64,000 nt of DNA from Allomuricauda sp. (GTDB lineage: Bacteria > Bacteroidota > Bacteroidia > Flavobacteriales > Flavobacteriaceae). The notes under the pieces were generated by a model. That model was not told the DNA's origin, searched no databases, and saw only the letters and a list, made by a program, of their open reading frames with translations. Below, in pieces: positions 43,945-54,316 of this stretch; positions within the stretch are counted from its first letter, which is position 1; each line of letters begins with the position of its first letter. Made by a program: the position numbers and the translations under genes. The stretch is taken from the NCBI GenBank assembly GCA_003712125.1, contig RHLF01000002.1, forward strand, positions 992,001-1,056,000. Reading direction: 5' to 3'.

Positions 43945-44853
43945 ATGGCAGATTTAGTACGAATAAAATCAATAAGTGAAGTACATCACATCTTTGGTTT
44001 GAATAAGCCCTTTCATCCTCTGGTGTCCCTTATCCCAATTGATGACCGTATGACCAATTTTGAATACGGGGATACCAAATACGTTTTTGACTTCTACCAA
44101 GTAAACCTAAAAAAAGGTTTTGCAGGTGCCATAAGCTATGGCAGAAATTCGTATGACTTTGAAGACGGCACCTTGATCTTCATAAAACCCAATCAGACCA
44201 TTCAAATCGAAAACCAAGAAGAAATTCATGGCAGCTCGGGTTGGACCCTACTGTTCCACCCCGATTTGATTCGGAAGTCCGAACTAGGGAAAACAATTGA
44301 TGATTATTCTTTTTTTGATTATGGGCTCAATGAAGCCCTCCACCTATCCAAAAAAGAAATAAATGCCCTAACAGAAATAGTTCAAAAAATTCAAGATGAG
44401 TACAATCAAAATATCGACAAGCACAGTCAAGATTTGATAATAGCTAACATTGAGCTCCTATTAAAGTATAGCAAGCGCTTTTACGACAGGCAATTCTTTA
44501 CAAGAACAAACCTGAATAAAGACATATTGACCCAATTCGATACCGTCATTAAAAATTATTACCAATCTGAACAACCTCTTGTTTCTGGGGTACTAACAGT
44601 AAGGGCATGTGCGGAAAAATTGAACTTATCAGTGAATTACTTCGGAGACTTGATTAAATCAGAAACCGGACAAAGTGCGAAGGAACATATTCAAGATTAT
44701 GTAGTTGAAAGAGCAAAAAGCAGTCTTCTTAGTAGCAACGAGCGTATCAGTGAAATTGCGTATAGTTTAGGCTTTGAGTATCCTCAGGGTTTCAATAAAC
44801 TCTTCAAAGCAAAAACTGGACTGAGTCCGGGACAGTATAGAAGTCTAAATTAA
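43945..44853 (+). CDS. AraC family transcriptional regulator
   Basis: 302 aa. The N-terminal 190 residues form a cupin-like sensor domain; residues about 210-300 hold two helix-turn-helices: RACAEKLNLSVNYFGDLIKSETG and ISEIAYSLGFEYPQGFNKLFKAKTGLSPGQYR, the diagnostic AraC C-terminus. Third gene of the operon that starts at 42579, so it probably controls that operon or responds to its ligand. Confidence 0.93.
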   Translation: MADLVRIKSISEVHHIFGLNKPFHPLVSLIPIDDRMTNFEYGDTKYVFDFYQVNLKKGFAGAISYGRNSYDFEDGTLIFIKPNQTIQIENQEEIHGSSGWTLLFHPDLIRKSELGKTIDDYSFFDYGLNEALHLSKKEINALTEIVQKIQDEYNQNIDKHSQDLIIANIELLLKYSKRFYDRQFFTRTNLNKDILTQFDTVIKNYYQSEQPLVSGVLTVRACAEKLNLSVNYFGDLIKSETGQSAKEHIQDYVVERAKSSLLSSNERISEIAYSLGFEYPQGFNKLFKAKTGLSPGQYRSLN

Positions 44854-44876
44854 CTCGATACAATTCGGGTAAATAA

Positions 44877-45749
44877 CTACCACTCCGCTTTGGCAACTTC
44901 CAAATCTTTCTGAAACTTAGGGTTATTCCACATGGCGCCAAGCATACGGTGCGCCAACACCCGGGCGGCTTCTTCATCACTTGGGTAATGAATTCCCATT
45001 ACTTCGCGAGACTCACCTATTTCATAAGCCAAGTCTAAAAATTGTTGCCTCTTGTCTGGGCGCAACTCGCTCCAGGTAAAAGCATGAATATAAGCCCATA
45101 AAGTATGGCCACTGGCAAAGGAAGGTGAACCCATAATGGCCAGAGGTTGTAGTTTGGGCTCCAGCACATAGGGTCGGGCACGCAAGAGATGATATTTGAC
45201 GGTAAACTCCATAATACGCATGTCTTTGGTCACCCCTTGCAATAATTTAAAGGTGGCTGGGTAATTCGCTGCTGTAACCTGTTCGCCCAAAATCTCCCTA
45301 CCTTCAAAAAGAAGGTGTTTCACATTTTCTTGGTAGCGTGGGTGGTCGGGTTGTACCTCAACATGGGGCCAATAACCAATGGGTGCCAACACCTTTGAGG
45401 TGCGATGTATCTGTTCTGGAGTCCGCTTTTCTTGCCATTGCAATAAAAAGTCAAGCTCCGCTCTAGTCTGGTCTGAACTATTGGCCGGAAAGTTCACAGT
45501 CGTCTTTAAATACGCCACCTGTTCCGATTTCAAATAGGCTGGGGTCATTAAGGTATAGGACAGGGCCACCGAATTGTATTGATCCGGTGTAAAAGAAAGG
45601 TCGTCAAGGGCGGCTCGATCGGGATTGATTCCTGGGTTGAGTTTTTGAAGTTCGGCGTAATGCTTTTGCACGGGTTCTAGAGAATGTAACGTTTGGGCAT
45701 TGCCAAAACCCACAATAAAGAACACCAAGAGAAGGAGTAGTTGTTTCAT
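44877..45749 (-). CDS. Secreted PAP2-type acid phosphatase
   Basis: 290 aa from ATG 45749, giving a signal peptide ending GFGNAQ (residue 19). The three class A acid phosphatase motifs are intact: K185-x6-R192-P193, SGH at 213-215 within GSPSFASGHT, and S247-R248-x5-H254-x3-D258. Expected to dephosphorylate phosphomonoesters or lipid phosphates in the periplasm. Its upstream region holds a perfect 8-4-8 inverted repeat (45772-45791), and the preceding gene encodes an ArsR-type repressor. Confidence 0.92.
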   Translation of the reverse strand: MKQLLLLLVFFIVGFGNAQTLHSLEPVQKHYAELQKLNPGINPDRAALDDLSFTPDQYNSVALSYTLMTPAYLKSEQVAYLKTTVNFPANSSDQTRAELDFLLQWQEKRTPEQIHRTSKVLAPIGYWPHVEVQPDHPRYQENVKHLLFEGREILGEQVTAANYPATFKLLQGVTKDMRIMEFTVKYHLLRARPYVLEPKLQPLAIMGSPSFASGHTLWAYIHAFTWSELRPDKRQQFLDLAYEIGESREVMGIHYPSDEEAARVLAHRMLGAMWNNPKFQKDLEVAKAEW

Positions 45750-45771
45750 AAGTGAAAGAGATTTATATGTC

Positions 45772-45791
45772 ATATCGTTTATTAACGATAT
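45772..45791. promoter_or_regulatory. Operator-like inverted repeat ATATCGTT-N4-AACGATAT
   Basis: Perfect 8-bp arms separated by TATT, 23 bp before the phosphatase start. The half-sites (ATCGTT/AACGAT) recur around the -7 box of the neighbouring arsR promoter, which makes the ArsR protein the likely binder. Confidence 0.65.
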
Positions 45792-45838
45792 ACGAATTTA
45801 AATCATTTGAATCAATCTAATTGCACGTTATGAAATAA

Positions 45839-46174
45839 TTAGGAACCTTTCAGTGCATCCAAGGTGTCGAGAAACTTCTTCAACAACCCATAATTCAGTT
45901 CATAATGGGTGAACTTTTCATATTGCTCTGTATGGAAAAGCCCTGCCTCCTTCAAAATTTTAACATGCTGGGAGATGGTAGACTGGGAATAATCGAACAT
46001 TTCTACCAAATCTTTATTGCAGGTTACATTATCAACTCCTTCGCCCCTATTCTTTTCGGCAAGATAACGTACCAAGGCTACCCGCACTGGATGCGCTAAA
46101 GCATTGGCAATGCGAGCGACCTCATGATCGGTGTCATTAATATATTTATTTGAAACAGCGGAACGTATGCGCAT
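45839..46174 (-). CDS. ArsR/HTH_20 family transcriptional regulator
   Basis: 111 aa winged helix protein. VARIANALAHPVRVALVRYLAEKNRG, then VEMFDYSQSTISQHVKILKEAGLFHTEQYEKFTHYELN, i.e. the recognition helix STISQHVKIL and wing of ArsR. A Cys-containing loop (NVTCNKDL) is present, but the metal-ligand ELCVCDL motif is absent, so it may sense something other than arsenite or act as a non-metal ArsR. It lies upstream of the phosphatase and probably represses it and itself via the ATCGTT sites. Confidence 0.9.
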   Translation of the reverse strand: MRIRSAVSNKYINDTDHEVARIANALAHPVRVALVRYLAEKNRGEGVDNVTCNKDLVEMFDYSQSTISQHVKILKEAGLFHTEQYEKFTHYELNYGLLKKFLDTLDALKGS

Positions 46175-46190
46175 TACAAATCGTTTAATG

Positions 46191-46221
46191 CAAATGTACG
46201 ATAAGATAGGTCGTTGCCAGA
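46191..46221 (-). promoter_or_regulatory. arsR promoter (TCTG-N19-TACATTTG) flanked by inverted half-sites
   Basis: Minus-strand TACATTTG (46198-46191) is a perfect -7 box and TCTG (46221-46218) a 3/4 -33 box, at 19 bp spacing. Half-sites ATCGTT (46180-46185) and ACGAT (46198-46202) sit on both sides of the -7 box, so a dimer bound there would occlude RNA polymerase: a plausible autoregulation site. Confidence 0.65.
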
Positions 46222-46228
46222 ATACTTT

Positions 46229-46828
46229 TTATTCATGGCGAGATTCAAGCACCTTCACTACATCGCCTAATGCAAATCCTTTGGCCTTAAGAAGAATTAA
46301 TAGATGGAATAAAAGGTCGGCACTTTCGTTGAGAAACAATTCTTCATTTGTGTCTTTGGCCTCGATCACGGTTTCCACAGCTTCCTCGCCCACCTTTTGT
46401 GCGATTTTATTTATTCCCTTTCTGAAAAGCGAGGCCACATAACTATTTTCATCTTCCTGATTGGCTTTGCGCGAATCAATAATATGTTCCAATTCACTCA
46501 AGAAACCAAAAGTCTGTGCGTTACTTTCACCCCAACAGGTAGCGGTTCCTGTATGGCAGGTAGGTCCCTTGGGGTTTGCCAAGACCAATAAGGAATCATT
46601 GTCACAGTCAACCTTTATATCAACGAGTTGCAAAAAATTTCCACTTTCCTCACCCTTGGTCCATAAGCGTTGCTTACTGCGACTGAAAAAGGTGACTTTT
46701 TTGGTTTCTTGTGTTTTTTTAAAGGCCTCTTCATTCATATAGCCCAACATCAAAACGTTCTTCGTTCGAGCATCTTGAATGATTGCCGGAACTAAACCGT
46801 TCCTCTCTTTTTGAAAATCTATTGTCAT
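46229..46828 (-). CDS. hisIE: Bifunctional phosphoribosyl-AMP cyclohydrolase / phosphoribosyl-ATP pyrophosphatase
   Basis: 199 aa. HisI half (residues 1-105): [19 protein letters not shown] and the zinc-binding DCDNDSLL...[12 protein letters not shown] cysteines. HisE half (about 110-199): [29 protein letters not shown] and [14 protein letters not shown] helices. Fused enzyme performs steps 2 and 3 of His synthesis. Last gene of the operon, overlapping hisF by 4 bp. Confidence 0.97.
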   Translation of the reverse strand: MTIDFQKERNGLVPAIIQDARTKNVLMLGYMNEEAFKKTQETKKVTFFSRSKQRLWTKGEESGNFLQLVDIKVDCDNDSLLVLANPKGPTCHTGTATCWGESNAQTFGFLSELEHIIDSRKANQEDENSYVASLFRKGINKIAQKVGEEAVETVIEAKDTNEELFLNESADLLFHLLILLKAKGFALGDVVKVLESRHE

Positions 46829-47580
46829 AACCGAATGGGAATTCCTTCTGAATTTAACTGTTGTTTTAATTTCTTTATTTCAATTTCCTTAAAGTGAAAA
46901 ACACTGGCGGCCAGCGCTGCATCAGCATTACCCTTCAGAAACGTATCGATAAAATGGGGGATTTCTCCCGCACCGCCCGAAGCAATTACTGGTATATTCA
47001 ACTCTTCAGACAAGCGAGCCAAGGCTGTATTGGCAAAGCCATTTTTAGTGCCATCATGATCCATACTGGTAAAGAGAATCTCGCCTGCGCCTCTTCGCTC
47101 CACTTCTTTGGCCCAATCAAACAGGTCTAATGCTGTGGCTACCTTTCCTCCCACCAAATGTACGCGCCATTGTCCGTCGATCTGTTTGGCATCGATTGCC
47201 ACCACAATACACTGTGACCCAAATTTTGCTACCAACTCATCAATAAGGGCAGGATTACGAACGGCCGCAGAGTTAATGGAAACCTTATCGGCCCCGTTTT
47301 TCAGCATAATATCCACATCTTCCACAGCGGCAATGCCCCCGCCAACCGTAAAGGGAATACTTAACTTTTCGGCCACTCGATAGACGAGGTCAGCCAAGGT
47401 TTTTCGCTTTTGTTCTGTGGCTGAAATATCTAGAAACACCAATTCGTCAGCACCTTCAACCTCGTACCGTTGCGCAAGTTCAACGGGGTCGCCGGCATCG
47501 CGCAAGGCAACAAAATTAACACCCTTAACGGTTCGTCCATCTTTAATATCAAGACAAGGAATAATTCGCTTGGTCAACAT
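46825..47580 (-). CDS. hisF: Imidazole glycerol phosphate synthase, cyclase subunit
   Basis: 251 aa TIM barrel from ATG 47580 (a TTG one codon earlier is not needed; the ATG overlaps the stop of the preceding gene). [23 protein letters not shown] is the classic start with catalytic Asp (D11), AIDAKQID the second Asp site (D~130), and [13 protein letters not shown] the phosphate-binding end. Works with HisH, which is encoded in the same operon. Confidence 0.98.
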   Translation of the reverse strand: MLTKRIIPCLDIKDGRTVKGVNFVALRDAGDPVELAQRYEVEGADELVFLDISATEQKRKTLADLVYRVAEKLSIPFTVGGGIAAVEDVDIMLKNGADKVSINSAAVRNPALIDELVAKFGSQCIVVAIDAKQIDGQWRVHLVGGKVATALDLFDWAKEVERRGAGEILFTSMDHDGTKNGFANTALARLSEELNIPVIASGGAGEIPHFIDTFLKGNADAALAASVFHFKEIEIKKLKQQLNSEGIPIRL

Positions 47581-48098
47581 CAATCTTGGTTTTTTGTATT
47601 TAAATCATGGCCGTCATAAAAGCCCAATTGTTCATTTTTTAAAAGCTTGACCCAAAAGGCAATTTGCCCCGTATGGTACGAGAAATGCTCGACCACATGA
47701 ATAATGTTACCAATACCTGAAAACTCAAACCCTTGAACTTGTTTTACTTGGGTCAAACGTTCGAAAGAAACACCCTGAAACGCTTTTTTCACCTCATGAA
47801 CTGTTGATTTTAATTGTTCTAAAAGTTCTAGTTTGGTAAATCCCCCATGGGTCGAAAATTCCAAATCGCGCTGACGCGTGTCCTCAATTTCGTTCAATGA
47901 GGCAATTCCATATTGAGTCATATTCCCACATAGATGTATAACCAGGTTTCCAATACTGTTGAGGGAGGCATTGGGTTTTTGCCATAGCTGTTCTTCTGAG
48001 ACCTTATCTAATGAAACCGAAATCATACGAAGGCTCTCATCCATTCGATAACAGCTATTTTTTATGAATTCGGTCTGAAATGTGCTATTGTCATTCAT
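47580..48098 (-). CDS. DinB/DUF1572 family protein inside the his operon
   Basis: 172 aa four-helix bundle. Metal-binding His residues at H55 (IHLCGN), H138 and H142 ([14 protein letters not shown]) fit the DinB/YfiT metal site. The function is unknown; many members are thiol-dependent S-transferases. It sits between hisA (8-bp overlap) and hisF (1-bp overlap), so it is translated as part of the His operon although it has no recognised role in the pathway. Confidence 0.88.
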   Translation of the reverse strand: MNDNSTFQTEFIKNSCYRMDESLRMISVSLDKVSEEQLWQKPNASLNSIGNLVIHLCGNMTQYGIASLNEIEDTRQRDLEFSTHGGFTKLELLEQLKSTVHEVKKAFQGVSFERLTQVKQVQGFEFSGIGNIIHVVEHFSYHTGQIAFWVKLLKNEQLGFYDGHDLNTKNQD

Positions 48099-48870
48099 GT
48101 TCCAATATATAGTGTTCCAGTTGTTTCAAACTGATTCTGTTCTCATAAATAGCCTTTCCAATAATGACTCCTTCGCAACCCAACTGCTTTAATTTAGGTA
48201 ACTCTGCGAACTCAGAAACGCCGCCACTGGCAATTAACTTAATTCCTATTTCTTCACTATCTAGAACTCCGCTACCGCCTATTTCGGTGCGAAGGATCTT
48301 GGTTTTGTTCAAAAGCTTAGAATAAAGTTCAAAAGATGGACCCTCGAGCATTCCGTCTTTCGAAATATCGGTGCAAATCACATACTCAACACCAATTTTT
48401 TGGTAGGCCTGAACAAAAGGAATCAATTCTTGATCTGAATCTTCTTGCCAGCCTGAGACAGCTACTTTTTCATTGTTGGCATCTGCTCCAAGTATAATTT
48501 TTTTGGTGCCATAGGCGTTTAGCCATCGCAAAAAAGTCGGCCTGTCTTTTACGGCAACACTGCCACCGGTAATTTGATTGGCGCCACTTTCAAAAGCAAT
48601 ATGTAAATCTTCATCTGTTTTTAAACCACCGCCAAAGTCAATCGTCAATTTGGTTTTTGTAGCAATTTGTTCTAAGACTTTATGATTGACAATATGGCTG
48701 GACTTTGCCCCATCCAAATCCACTAAATGCAAATAGGAAATACCATGCGCCTCAAAAGCCTTGGCAACCTCTAATGGGTTTTCGTTGTACACCTTTTTGG
48801 TGTCATAGTCCCCTTTTGAAAGTCGGACACATTTTCCATCAATGATATCAATAGCCGGAATTACGCGCAT
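48091..48870 (-). CDS. hisA: ProFAR isomerase
   Basis: 259 aa TIM barrel. [22 protein letters not shown] starts with the catalytic Asp (D8), followed by [45 protein letters not shown] (catalytic Asp in D~175) and [15 protein letters not shown]. Isomerises the ProFAR intermediate. Overlaps the DinB gene by 8 bp; the preceding gene ends 1 bp away. Confidence 0.98.
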   Translation of the reverse strand: MRVIPAIDIIDGKCVRLSKGDYDTKKVYNENPLEVAKAFEAHGISYLHLVDLDGAKSSHIVNHKVLEQIATKTKLTIDFGGGLKTDEDLHIAFESGANQITGGSVAVKDRPTFLRWLNAYGTKKIILGADANNEKVAVSGWQEDSDQELIPFVQAYQKIGVEYVICTDISKDGMLEGPSFELYSKLLNKTKILRTEIGGSGVLDSEEIGIKLIASGGVSEFAELPKLKQLGCEGVIIGKAIYENRISLKQLEHYILEHE

Positions 48871-48871
48871 C

Positions 48872-49294
48872 TTAATCTAGTTTAGCATTATCTATGGTCA
48901 TCCAAAGCACCGAATCTCCAATAGCAGTAAAACCATAGCGTTCATAGAAGGAATGGGCGTCCTTGGTTTTCAGACCTATGGTCAATACATTTTGGAATTT
49001 AGGGTCAGCCATAATATGGTCCATCAATTTTTTTCCAATTCCTCGGCCCTTATGGTTCCCAAAAATGATGACATCCATAATATGGGCATAAACCACTTCA
49101 TCGGTCAATACTCGCGCAAAACCAATTTGTTCATTTGCCTGATACACCCCATAACAGATAGAATTATCGATGGTCTTTTGGGTTAATGCCTTCGAGCGAT
49201 AACCACCCCAATACGAACTTTTGATCTCGAGATGAATCTTCTCAACATCTAAAAGCGATTTATCTGTGGATATGAGAATTTCAGAATTTGTCAT
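48872..49294 (-). CDS. GNAT family acetyltransferase inside the his operon
   Basis: 140 aa from ATG 49294, with 4-bp overlap on hisH. GNAT core: [42 protein letters not shown], motif A with GRGIGKKL for acetyl-CoA pyrophosphate, and [16 protein letters not shown] as motif B. Substrate unknown. Inserted between hisH and hisA in an otherwise continuous his operon. Confidence 0.9.
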   Translation of the reverse strand: MTNSEILISTDKSLLDVEKIHLEIKSSYWGGYRSKALTQKTIDNSICYGVYQANEQIGFARVLTDEVVYAHIMDVIIFGNHKGRGIGKKLMDHIMADPKFQNVLTIGLKTKDAHSFYERYGFTAIGDSVLWMTIDNAKLD

Positions 49295-49869
49295 AACTCC
49301 AAAAAGTTTTGCAGAATTTGATTGCCGCATTTCCCTGATTTTTCAGGATGGAACTGTACTCCGTAAAAATTATCTTTTTTCAAGGCAGCACTGTATTCCA
49401 ATCCATAAGTGCTTGTCGCTATCGTTTCCTTGGCGATGGGAGCGTAATAACTATGCACCAAATAAATGTAATCACTTTGCAAGTTGTTGAACAAATTAGA
49501 GGATAAGTTTTCAATTTTATTCCATCCGATCTGAGGCACCTTGACACTTGAATTGAATTTAACCACATCGGTATCAAAAATTCCAAGGCCTTGGGTTTTT
49601 CCCTCTTCGGAGGAATTGCACATCAACTGCATGCCAAGACAAATACCCAATACAGGTTGCTTTAAGTTAGGTGTCATTTCACCTAGACCACTTTCCCGAA
49701 GTTTTTTCATGGCGCTACTGGCTTCACCCACCCCTGGAAAAATAATCTTATCCGCTGCCCTAATGGTTTCCTTTTCATTGCTCAGAACAGCTTCGACTCC
49801 CAAACGCTGAAAAGCAAATTTGATGCTCTGCACATTGCCCACACCGTAATCTATCATTACCAATTTCAT
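49291..49869 (-). CDS. hisH: Imidazole glycerol phosphate synthase, glutamine amidotransferase subunit
   Basis: 192 aa class I amidotransferase. Catalytic triad C77 in GICLGMQ, H174 and E176 in VQFHPEKSG. Start [15 protein letters not shown]. Forms the HisFH complex that makes IGP and AICAR. ATG overlaps the end of hisB by 4 bp. Confidence 0.98.
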   Translation of the reverse strand: MKLVMIDYGVGNVQSIKFAFQRLGVEAVLSNEKETIRAADKIIFPGVGEASSAMKKLRESGLGEMTPNLKQPVLGICLGMQLMCNSSEEGKTQGLGIFDTDVVKFNSSVKVPQIGWNKIENLSSNLFNNLQSDYIYLVHSYYAPIAKETIATSTYGLEYSAALKKDNFYGVQFHPEKSGKCGNQILQNFLEL

Positions 49870-50999
49870 AACATGCCTTTTGTAGAGGGTAGTACCATTT
49901 TCTCTGCATCACGCTTGACCGCCATTTTAATCGCCTTCGCAAAAGCTTTAAAAATTGCTTCTATTTTATGATGCTCATTGGTGCCTTCAGCTTTTATGTT
50001 CAGGTTCGCCTTGGCCCCATCACTGAAAGATTTAAAGAAGTGATGAAACATTTCGGTCGGCATGTCTCCAATTTTTTCACGCTTAAAATCAGCTTCCCAA
50101 ACCAACCAACTACGTCCCCCAAAATCGAGGGCCACTTGTGCCAAACAATCATCCATTGGCAAACTAAACCCATAGCGTTCGATACCCAGTTTGTTGCCCA
50201 ATGCCTTGTAAAAGGCCTCTCCAAGGGCAATACCGGTATCTTCAATAGTGTGGTGTTCGTCCACCTCCAAATCACCCACCACCTTGATAGACAAATCCAT
50301 TTGACCATGCCTTGCCAGTTGATCCAACATATGATCAAAGAATTTAAGTCCCGTATCCATATTCGCGTTTCCAGTTCCATCTAAATCCAAGGAAATTTTG
50401 ATATCTGTTTCCCGCGTCTTTCTGGTAATGGAGCCTGTTCTTTTGTCGAGTTTTAAGAACTCGTATATGTGCTTCCAACTATTGGTTTCCAATACTATAT
50501 GAGAAGAAAGATCTGACTCGGCCACCGTAATTTCATCAGTCCCCAAATGTGTTTGATCATTGATATAAATTCCTTTTGCTCCTAAGTTTTTGGCAAGTTC
50601 CATATCGGTAAGCCGATCACCAATCACAACAGATGCGTTCATATCGTACTGACCAAATATGTATTGTTCCAGCATTGCCGTTCCTGGTTTTCGAGTCGGT
50701 GCCTTGTCTCGGGGAAACGTGCGGTCGATGCAGATTTCTGAAAATTCGATGCCCTCGCTTTGTAAGGTTTGAATAATGAAATTCTGGACTGGCCAAAAGG
50801 TATCTTCAGGAAAGGCCTCTGTACCCAATCCATCTTGATTGGTAACCATAACCAATTCAAAATCAAGTTCTTTAGCAATTCTTGCCAAGTAAGAGAACAT
50901 TTGGGGGTAAAAGATCAATTTTTCAAAAGAATCCAACTGTTCGTCTCCAGGCTCTAGGGTCAAAGTGCCATCACGGTCAATAAATAATACTTTTTTCAT
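49866..50999 (-). CDS. hisB: Bifunctional histidinol-phosphatase / imidazoleglycerol-phosphate dehydratase
   Basis: 377 aa fusion. Residues 1-165: HAD phosphatase with DRDGT (D8, D10) and VTNQDGLGT. Residues about 185-377: dehydratase with [29 protein letters not shown] (metal-binding His/Glu) and [15 protein letters not shown]. The same bifunctional layout as in enterobacteria. The hisC stop is 35 bp upstream, the only gap above 30 bp within the operon. Confidence 0.98.
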   Translation of the reverse strand: MKKVLFIDRDGTLTLEPGDEQLDSFEKLIFYPQMFSYLARIAKELDFELVMVTNQDGLGTEAFPEDTFWPVQNFIIQTLQSEGIEFSEICIDRTFPRDKAPTRKPGTAMLEQYIFGQYDMNASVVIGDRLTDMELAKNLGAKGIYINDQTHLGTDEITVAESDLSSHIVLETNSWKHIYEFLKLDKRTGSITRKTRETDIKISLDLDGTGNANMDTGLKFFDHMLDQLARHGQMDLSIKVVGDLEVDEHHTIEDTGIALGEAFYKALGNKLGIERYGFSLPMDDCLAQVALDFGGRSWLVWEADFKREKIGDMPTEMFHHFFKSFSDGAKANLNIKAEGTNEHHKIEAIFKAFAKAIKMAVKRDAEKMVLPSTKGML

Positions 51000-51033
51000 T
51001 CCTTTTTTTTCTGAGTCCCAAACAAAATTCAGG

Positions 51034-52086
51034 CTACATTAATTCGTTTAAAGCTTTTACTACTTTCTTATTTTCTTCCAGTGTTCCGATGGTAAATCTT
51101 AGGGTATTCTGACAAAGGGGTTGCGAACTTCTATTTCGTACCACAATTCCTTTTTGTATCAATTCTTCGTAACGCCTATTCGCATCATCTACTTCCACCA
51201 AAATAAAATTTGCATCGGAAGGGTAGATGCGTTTAACGAAATCAATCTGTTTGAGTTGTAGCTCCAGGTTTTGGCGACTCTCTAAAATTTCATTGATTTC
51301 ACGGTGCAAGGTTTCTGTATCCACAACCCGTTCAATTGCCTGCTGTTGGGTCAATGCATTGACATTATAGGGCGGTTTGATTTTGTTTAATACACCGATT
51401 ATAGCTTCCGAGGCATAGCAAATTCCCAAACGTATTCCCGCCATGCCATAAGCTTTTGAAAGGGTTTGGGTTACAATCAAATTAGGAAATTCTTCCAATC
51501 GATCAACCCATGACCTTGTTTCTGCGAAATCTATATAGGCCTCATCAATGACAACAAGTCCTTCAAAATTTGACAATAGCGATACGATTTTGTCTTGATC
51601 AAAAAGGTTGGCTGTGGGATTATTGGGAGAGCATAAAAAAATAAGTTTGGTTTGCCCGTCCACATTTTGAATTACCTGTTCCACCTGAGGTTGAAAATTA
51701 TTGGAAAGCAATATTTCTCGGTTCTCAATGGCGTTGGTGGCCGCCAATACCTTGTACATGCCATAGGTCGGCGGTAATGTCACAATATTGTCTTTATTTG
51801 GTTCGCAAAATGCCCTAAAAATCAAGTCCAATACTTCGTCACTACCATTGCCCAACAAAATCTCGGAGGCTTCAACCCCTTTCTGTTTGGCCAGAATTTC
51901 CTTGAGACTTAATTGTTGTGGGTCAGGATATCGGTTTATACCATTTTCAAAAGGGTTCTCATTGGCGTCCAAAAAAACCATATCAGCATTGAACTCCTTA
52001 AACTCATCCCTAGCCGAAGCATAGGGATGTAAGGATTTCACATTCTCCCTTACCAAATTTTGTAGATTGAATTTCTTCATTTTCAT
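51034..52086 (-). CDS. hisC: Histidinol-phosphate aminotransferase
   Basis: 350 aa PLP fold-type I enzyme; second ATG at 52080 is possible. [44 protein letters not shown] and the PLP lysine in [12 protein letters not shown] are all present. Reversibly transaminates imidazole acetol phosphate with glutamate. Located between hisD and hisB as in other Bacteroidota. Confidence 0.97.
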   Translation of the reverse strand: MKMKKFNLQNLVRENVKSLHPYASARDEFKEFNADMVFLDANENPFENGINRYPDPQQLSLKEILAKQKGVEASEILLGNGSDEVLDLIFRAFCEPNKDNIVTLPPTYGMYKVLAATNAIENREILLSNNFQPQVEQVIQNVDGQTKLIFLCSPNNPTANLFDQDKIVSLLSNFEGLVVIDEAYIDFAETRSWVDRLEEFPNLIVTQTLSKAYGMAGIRLGICYASEAIIGVLNKIKPPYNVNALTQQQAIERVVDTETLHREINEILESRQNLELQLKQIDFVKRIYPSDANFILVEVDDANRRYEELIQKGIVVRNRSSQPLCQNTLRFTIGTLEENKKVVKALNELM

Positions 52087-52108
52087 TCTTCAAGGTTAGA
52101 GACCCGCA

Positions 52109-53398
52109 CTAGGCTTCATCCAATTGTTTTAATCGCAAGCTAACCGCATTTTTATGCGCCTGCAAACCTTCCGCATCTGCCATTAACTCAACACTAGGTC
52201 CAATATTTTGGATGCCGGTACTGCTCAATTTTTGAAAGGTCATACTTTTCATAAAACTATCAAGATTGACCCCACTGTACTGCTTTGCATAACCATTGGT
52301 TGGCAAGGTGTGGTTGGTTCCTGAGGCATAGTCACCGACACTTTCAGGTGTATAATCACCGATGAAAACCGATCCTGCATTTACAATATTATCTATGAAA
52401 AACGCCTCATTTTTGACGCAGACAATAAAATGTTCAGGGCCATATTCATTAATTAGCGCTAACGCCACCTCATTGTTTTCGACCAAAATAAATCGACTGT
52501 TTGCAATGGCTTTGGTAGCAATTTCCCTTCGCGGAAGTGCTTTCAATTGTTGGTTAATTTCGTCTTTTACCTTTGCAATTATCGCTTCTGAAGTAGCAAC
52601 CAATATCACCTGACTATCTACTCCGTGCTCTGCCTGACTCAACAAATCTGAAGCCACAAAAGCGGCATTGGCATGTTGGTCGGCAACCACCAATAATTCA
52701 CTGGGACCTGCCGGCATATCTATGGCGACCCCATATTTAGTGGCCCATTGTTTGGCCACGGTCACGTATTGATTGCCGGGCCCAAAAATTTTATACACCT
52801 TGGGTATCGATTCGGTACCTAGGGTCATGGCTGCAACGGCCTGGATACCTCCTATTTTGAATATTTTGGTAACGCCACATAATTGGGCGGTGTACAAAAT
52901 TTCATTTGCCAATTTACCGTTCTTATCGGGTGGGCTGCACAATACAATTTCATCACAACCGGCTTGTTTTGCCGGTATGGCTAACATCAAAATTGTTGAA
53001 AACAGAGGTGCTGTTCCCCCTGGTATATACAAACCTACCTTTTGAATGGGTCGTTTTTCTTGCCAGCACTGTACCCCTTCCATCGTTTCTACTTCTACCC
53101 TAGCAGTTTTTTGGGCAGAATGAAATTTTTCAATGTTGGTTTTTGCCAACTTGATTGCTGATTTAAGGGCAATTGGAACAGCTTTTTCAGCCTGGGCCAA
53201 TTCTTGTTGCGAAACCTGAAACACACTTAGATCAGCACCATCGTATGTTTTGGTGTATCCTTTAATGGCTTCATCACCCAATTCACCAACCTTTTCGAAT
53301 ATTTCGGCAACCAAAGGAGACAAGTCATCTACCGATTGTGTAGGTCGCGCTAAAATTGTTGGCCAATCGGCCTTATTTGGGTATAGAAAAGTTTCCAT
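52109..53398 (-). CDS. hisD: Histidinol dehydrogenase
   Basis: 429 aa zinc enzyme catalysing the last two steps of His synthesis. Contains GGTAPLFSTILMLAIPAKQAGC, DMPAGPSELLVVADQHANAAFVASDLLSQAEHG (catalytic Glu/His) and GDYTPESVGDYASGTNHTLPTNG, the standard blocks. Its ATG overlaps the hisG stop by 1 bp (TAATG). Confidence 0.98.
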   Translation of the reverse strand: METFLYPNKADWPTILARPTQSVDDLSPLVAEIFEKVGELGDEAIKGYTKTYDGADLSVFQVSQQELAQAEKAVPIALKSAIKLAKTNIEKFHSAQKTARVEVETMEGVQCWQEKRPIQKVGLYIPGGTAPLFSTILMLAIPAKQAGCDEIVLCSPPDKNGKLANEILYTAQLCGVTKIFKIGGIQAVAAMTLGTESIPKVYKIFGPGNQYVTVAKQWATKYGVAIDMPAGPSELLVVADQHANAAFVASDLLSQAEHGVDSQVILVATSEAIIAKVKDEINQQLKALPRREIATKAIANSRFILVENNEVALALINEYGPEHFIVCVKNEAFFIDNIVNAGSVFIGDYTPESVGDYASGTNHTLPTNGYAKQYSGVNLDSFMKSMTFQKLSSTGIQNIGPSVELMADAEGLQAHKNAVSLRLKQLDEA

Positions 53399-54255
53399 TA
53401 CAACACCATTTTTTCAATAGGGCATACCAGAATTCCTTCGGCACCGGCTTCCTTGAGTTCATCGATTACTTCCCAAAACACATCCTTGTTGATGACCGTA
53501 TGAACAGAACTCCAACCTTCCTCAGCCAATGGAAGTATAGTTGGACTCCGCATTCCGGGGAGGATTACAACTATCTCATCAAGTTTGTCATTCGGAACAT
53601 TCATCAACACATATTTGTTCTTGCGTGCTTTTAAAACAGAGCGCATTCTGAAAAGTAAGGTGTTTAGAACCTCCCTGCGGTCTTGATCGATTTGAGGGGA
53701 AACGGCTAAAACAGCTTCACTGCCCAATAACACCTCAACTTCTTTCAAATTGTTTTTGAACAAGGTACTCCCACTTGAAACAATGTCACAAATTGCATCT
53801 GCAAGACCAATATTTGGAGCAATTTCAACAGAACCCGCAATTAAATGCAGGTCTGCTTTAATGCCATGTTCATCCAAAAATCGTTGTAATGTAACCGGAT
53901 AAGAGGTGGCAATTCGTTTGCCATTGAAATATGTAATACCCTGATAATCCTCTGATTTTGGTATTGCCAGGGATACCTTGCATTTTGAAAATCCCAATTG
54001 TTCAGCAATTTCAATTCCGCCACCTTTTTCAATCAAAATGTTTTCCCCGATTACGGCAATATCCACTACCCCATCTTTTAAATACTTCGGAATGTCACCA
54101 TTTCTCAAGTAGAATACCTCCATAGGGAAATTTTTGGCTTCAGCTTTGAGCTGCTCCTTTCCATTATCGATGGCTATTCCACAGTCTTTCAAAATCTTTA
54201 AGGAATCGTCTAAAAGACGACCACTTTTTTGAATTGCAATTCTAATCTTTTTCAT
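53398..54255 (-). CDS. hisG: ATP phosphoribosyltransferase, long form
   Basis: 285 aa. First enzyme of His synthesis, feedback inhibited by His through its C-terminal ACT-like domain. N-terminal IRIAIQKSGRL, GDIPKYLKDGVVDIAVIGENIL, and DAICDIVSSGSTLFKNNL (PRPP binding) are present; residues about 215-285 form the regulatory domain with GMRSPTILPLAEEGW, making this the long HisG type that needs no HisZ. First structural gene after the attenuator. Confidence 0.98.
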   Translation of the reverse strand: MKKIRIAIQKSGRLLDDSLKILKDCGIAIDNGKEQLKAEAKNFPMEVFYLRNGDIPKYLKDGVVDIAVIGENILIEKGGGIEIAEQLGFSKCKVSLAIPKSEDYQGITYFNGKRIATSYPVTLQRFLDEHGIKADLHLIAGSVEIAPNIGLADAICDIVSSGSTLFKNNLKEVEVLLGSEAVLAVSPQIDQDRREVLNTLLFRMRSVLKARKNKYVLMNVPNDKLDEIVVILPGMRSPTILPLAEEGWSSVHTVINKDVFWEVIDELKEAGAEGILVCPIEKMVL

Positions 54256-54271
54256 ATCTCGTTTTCAACAA

Positions 54272-54305
54272 TTAAAAAACCCGTTTGATTGCTCAAACGG
54301 GTTTT
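54272..54305 (-). terminator. his attenuator terminator
   Basis: On the minus strand AAAACCCGTTTGA pairs with TCAAACGGGTTTT (13 bp, tetraloop) and is followed by a T run, 17 bp ahead of hisG. The 3' T run and strong stem mark a rho-independent terminator within the leader, i.e. an attenuator. Confidence 0.93.
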
Positions 54306-54316
54306 ACTTATTTTGG

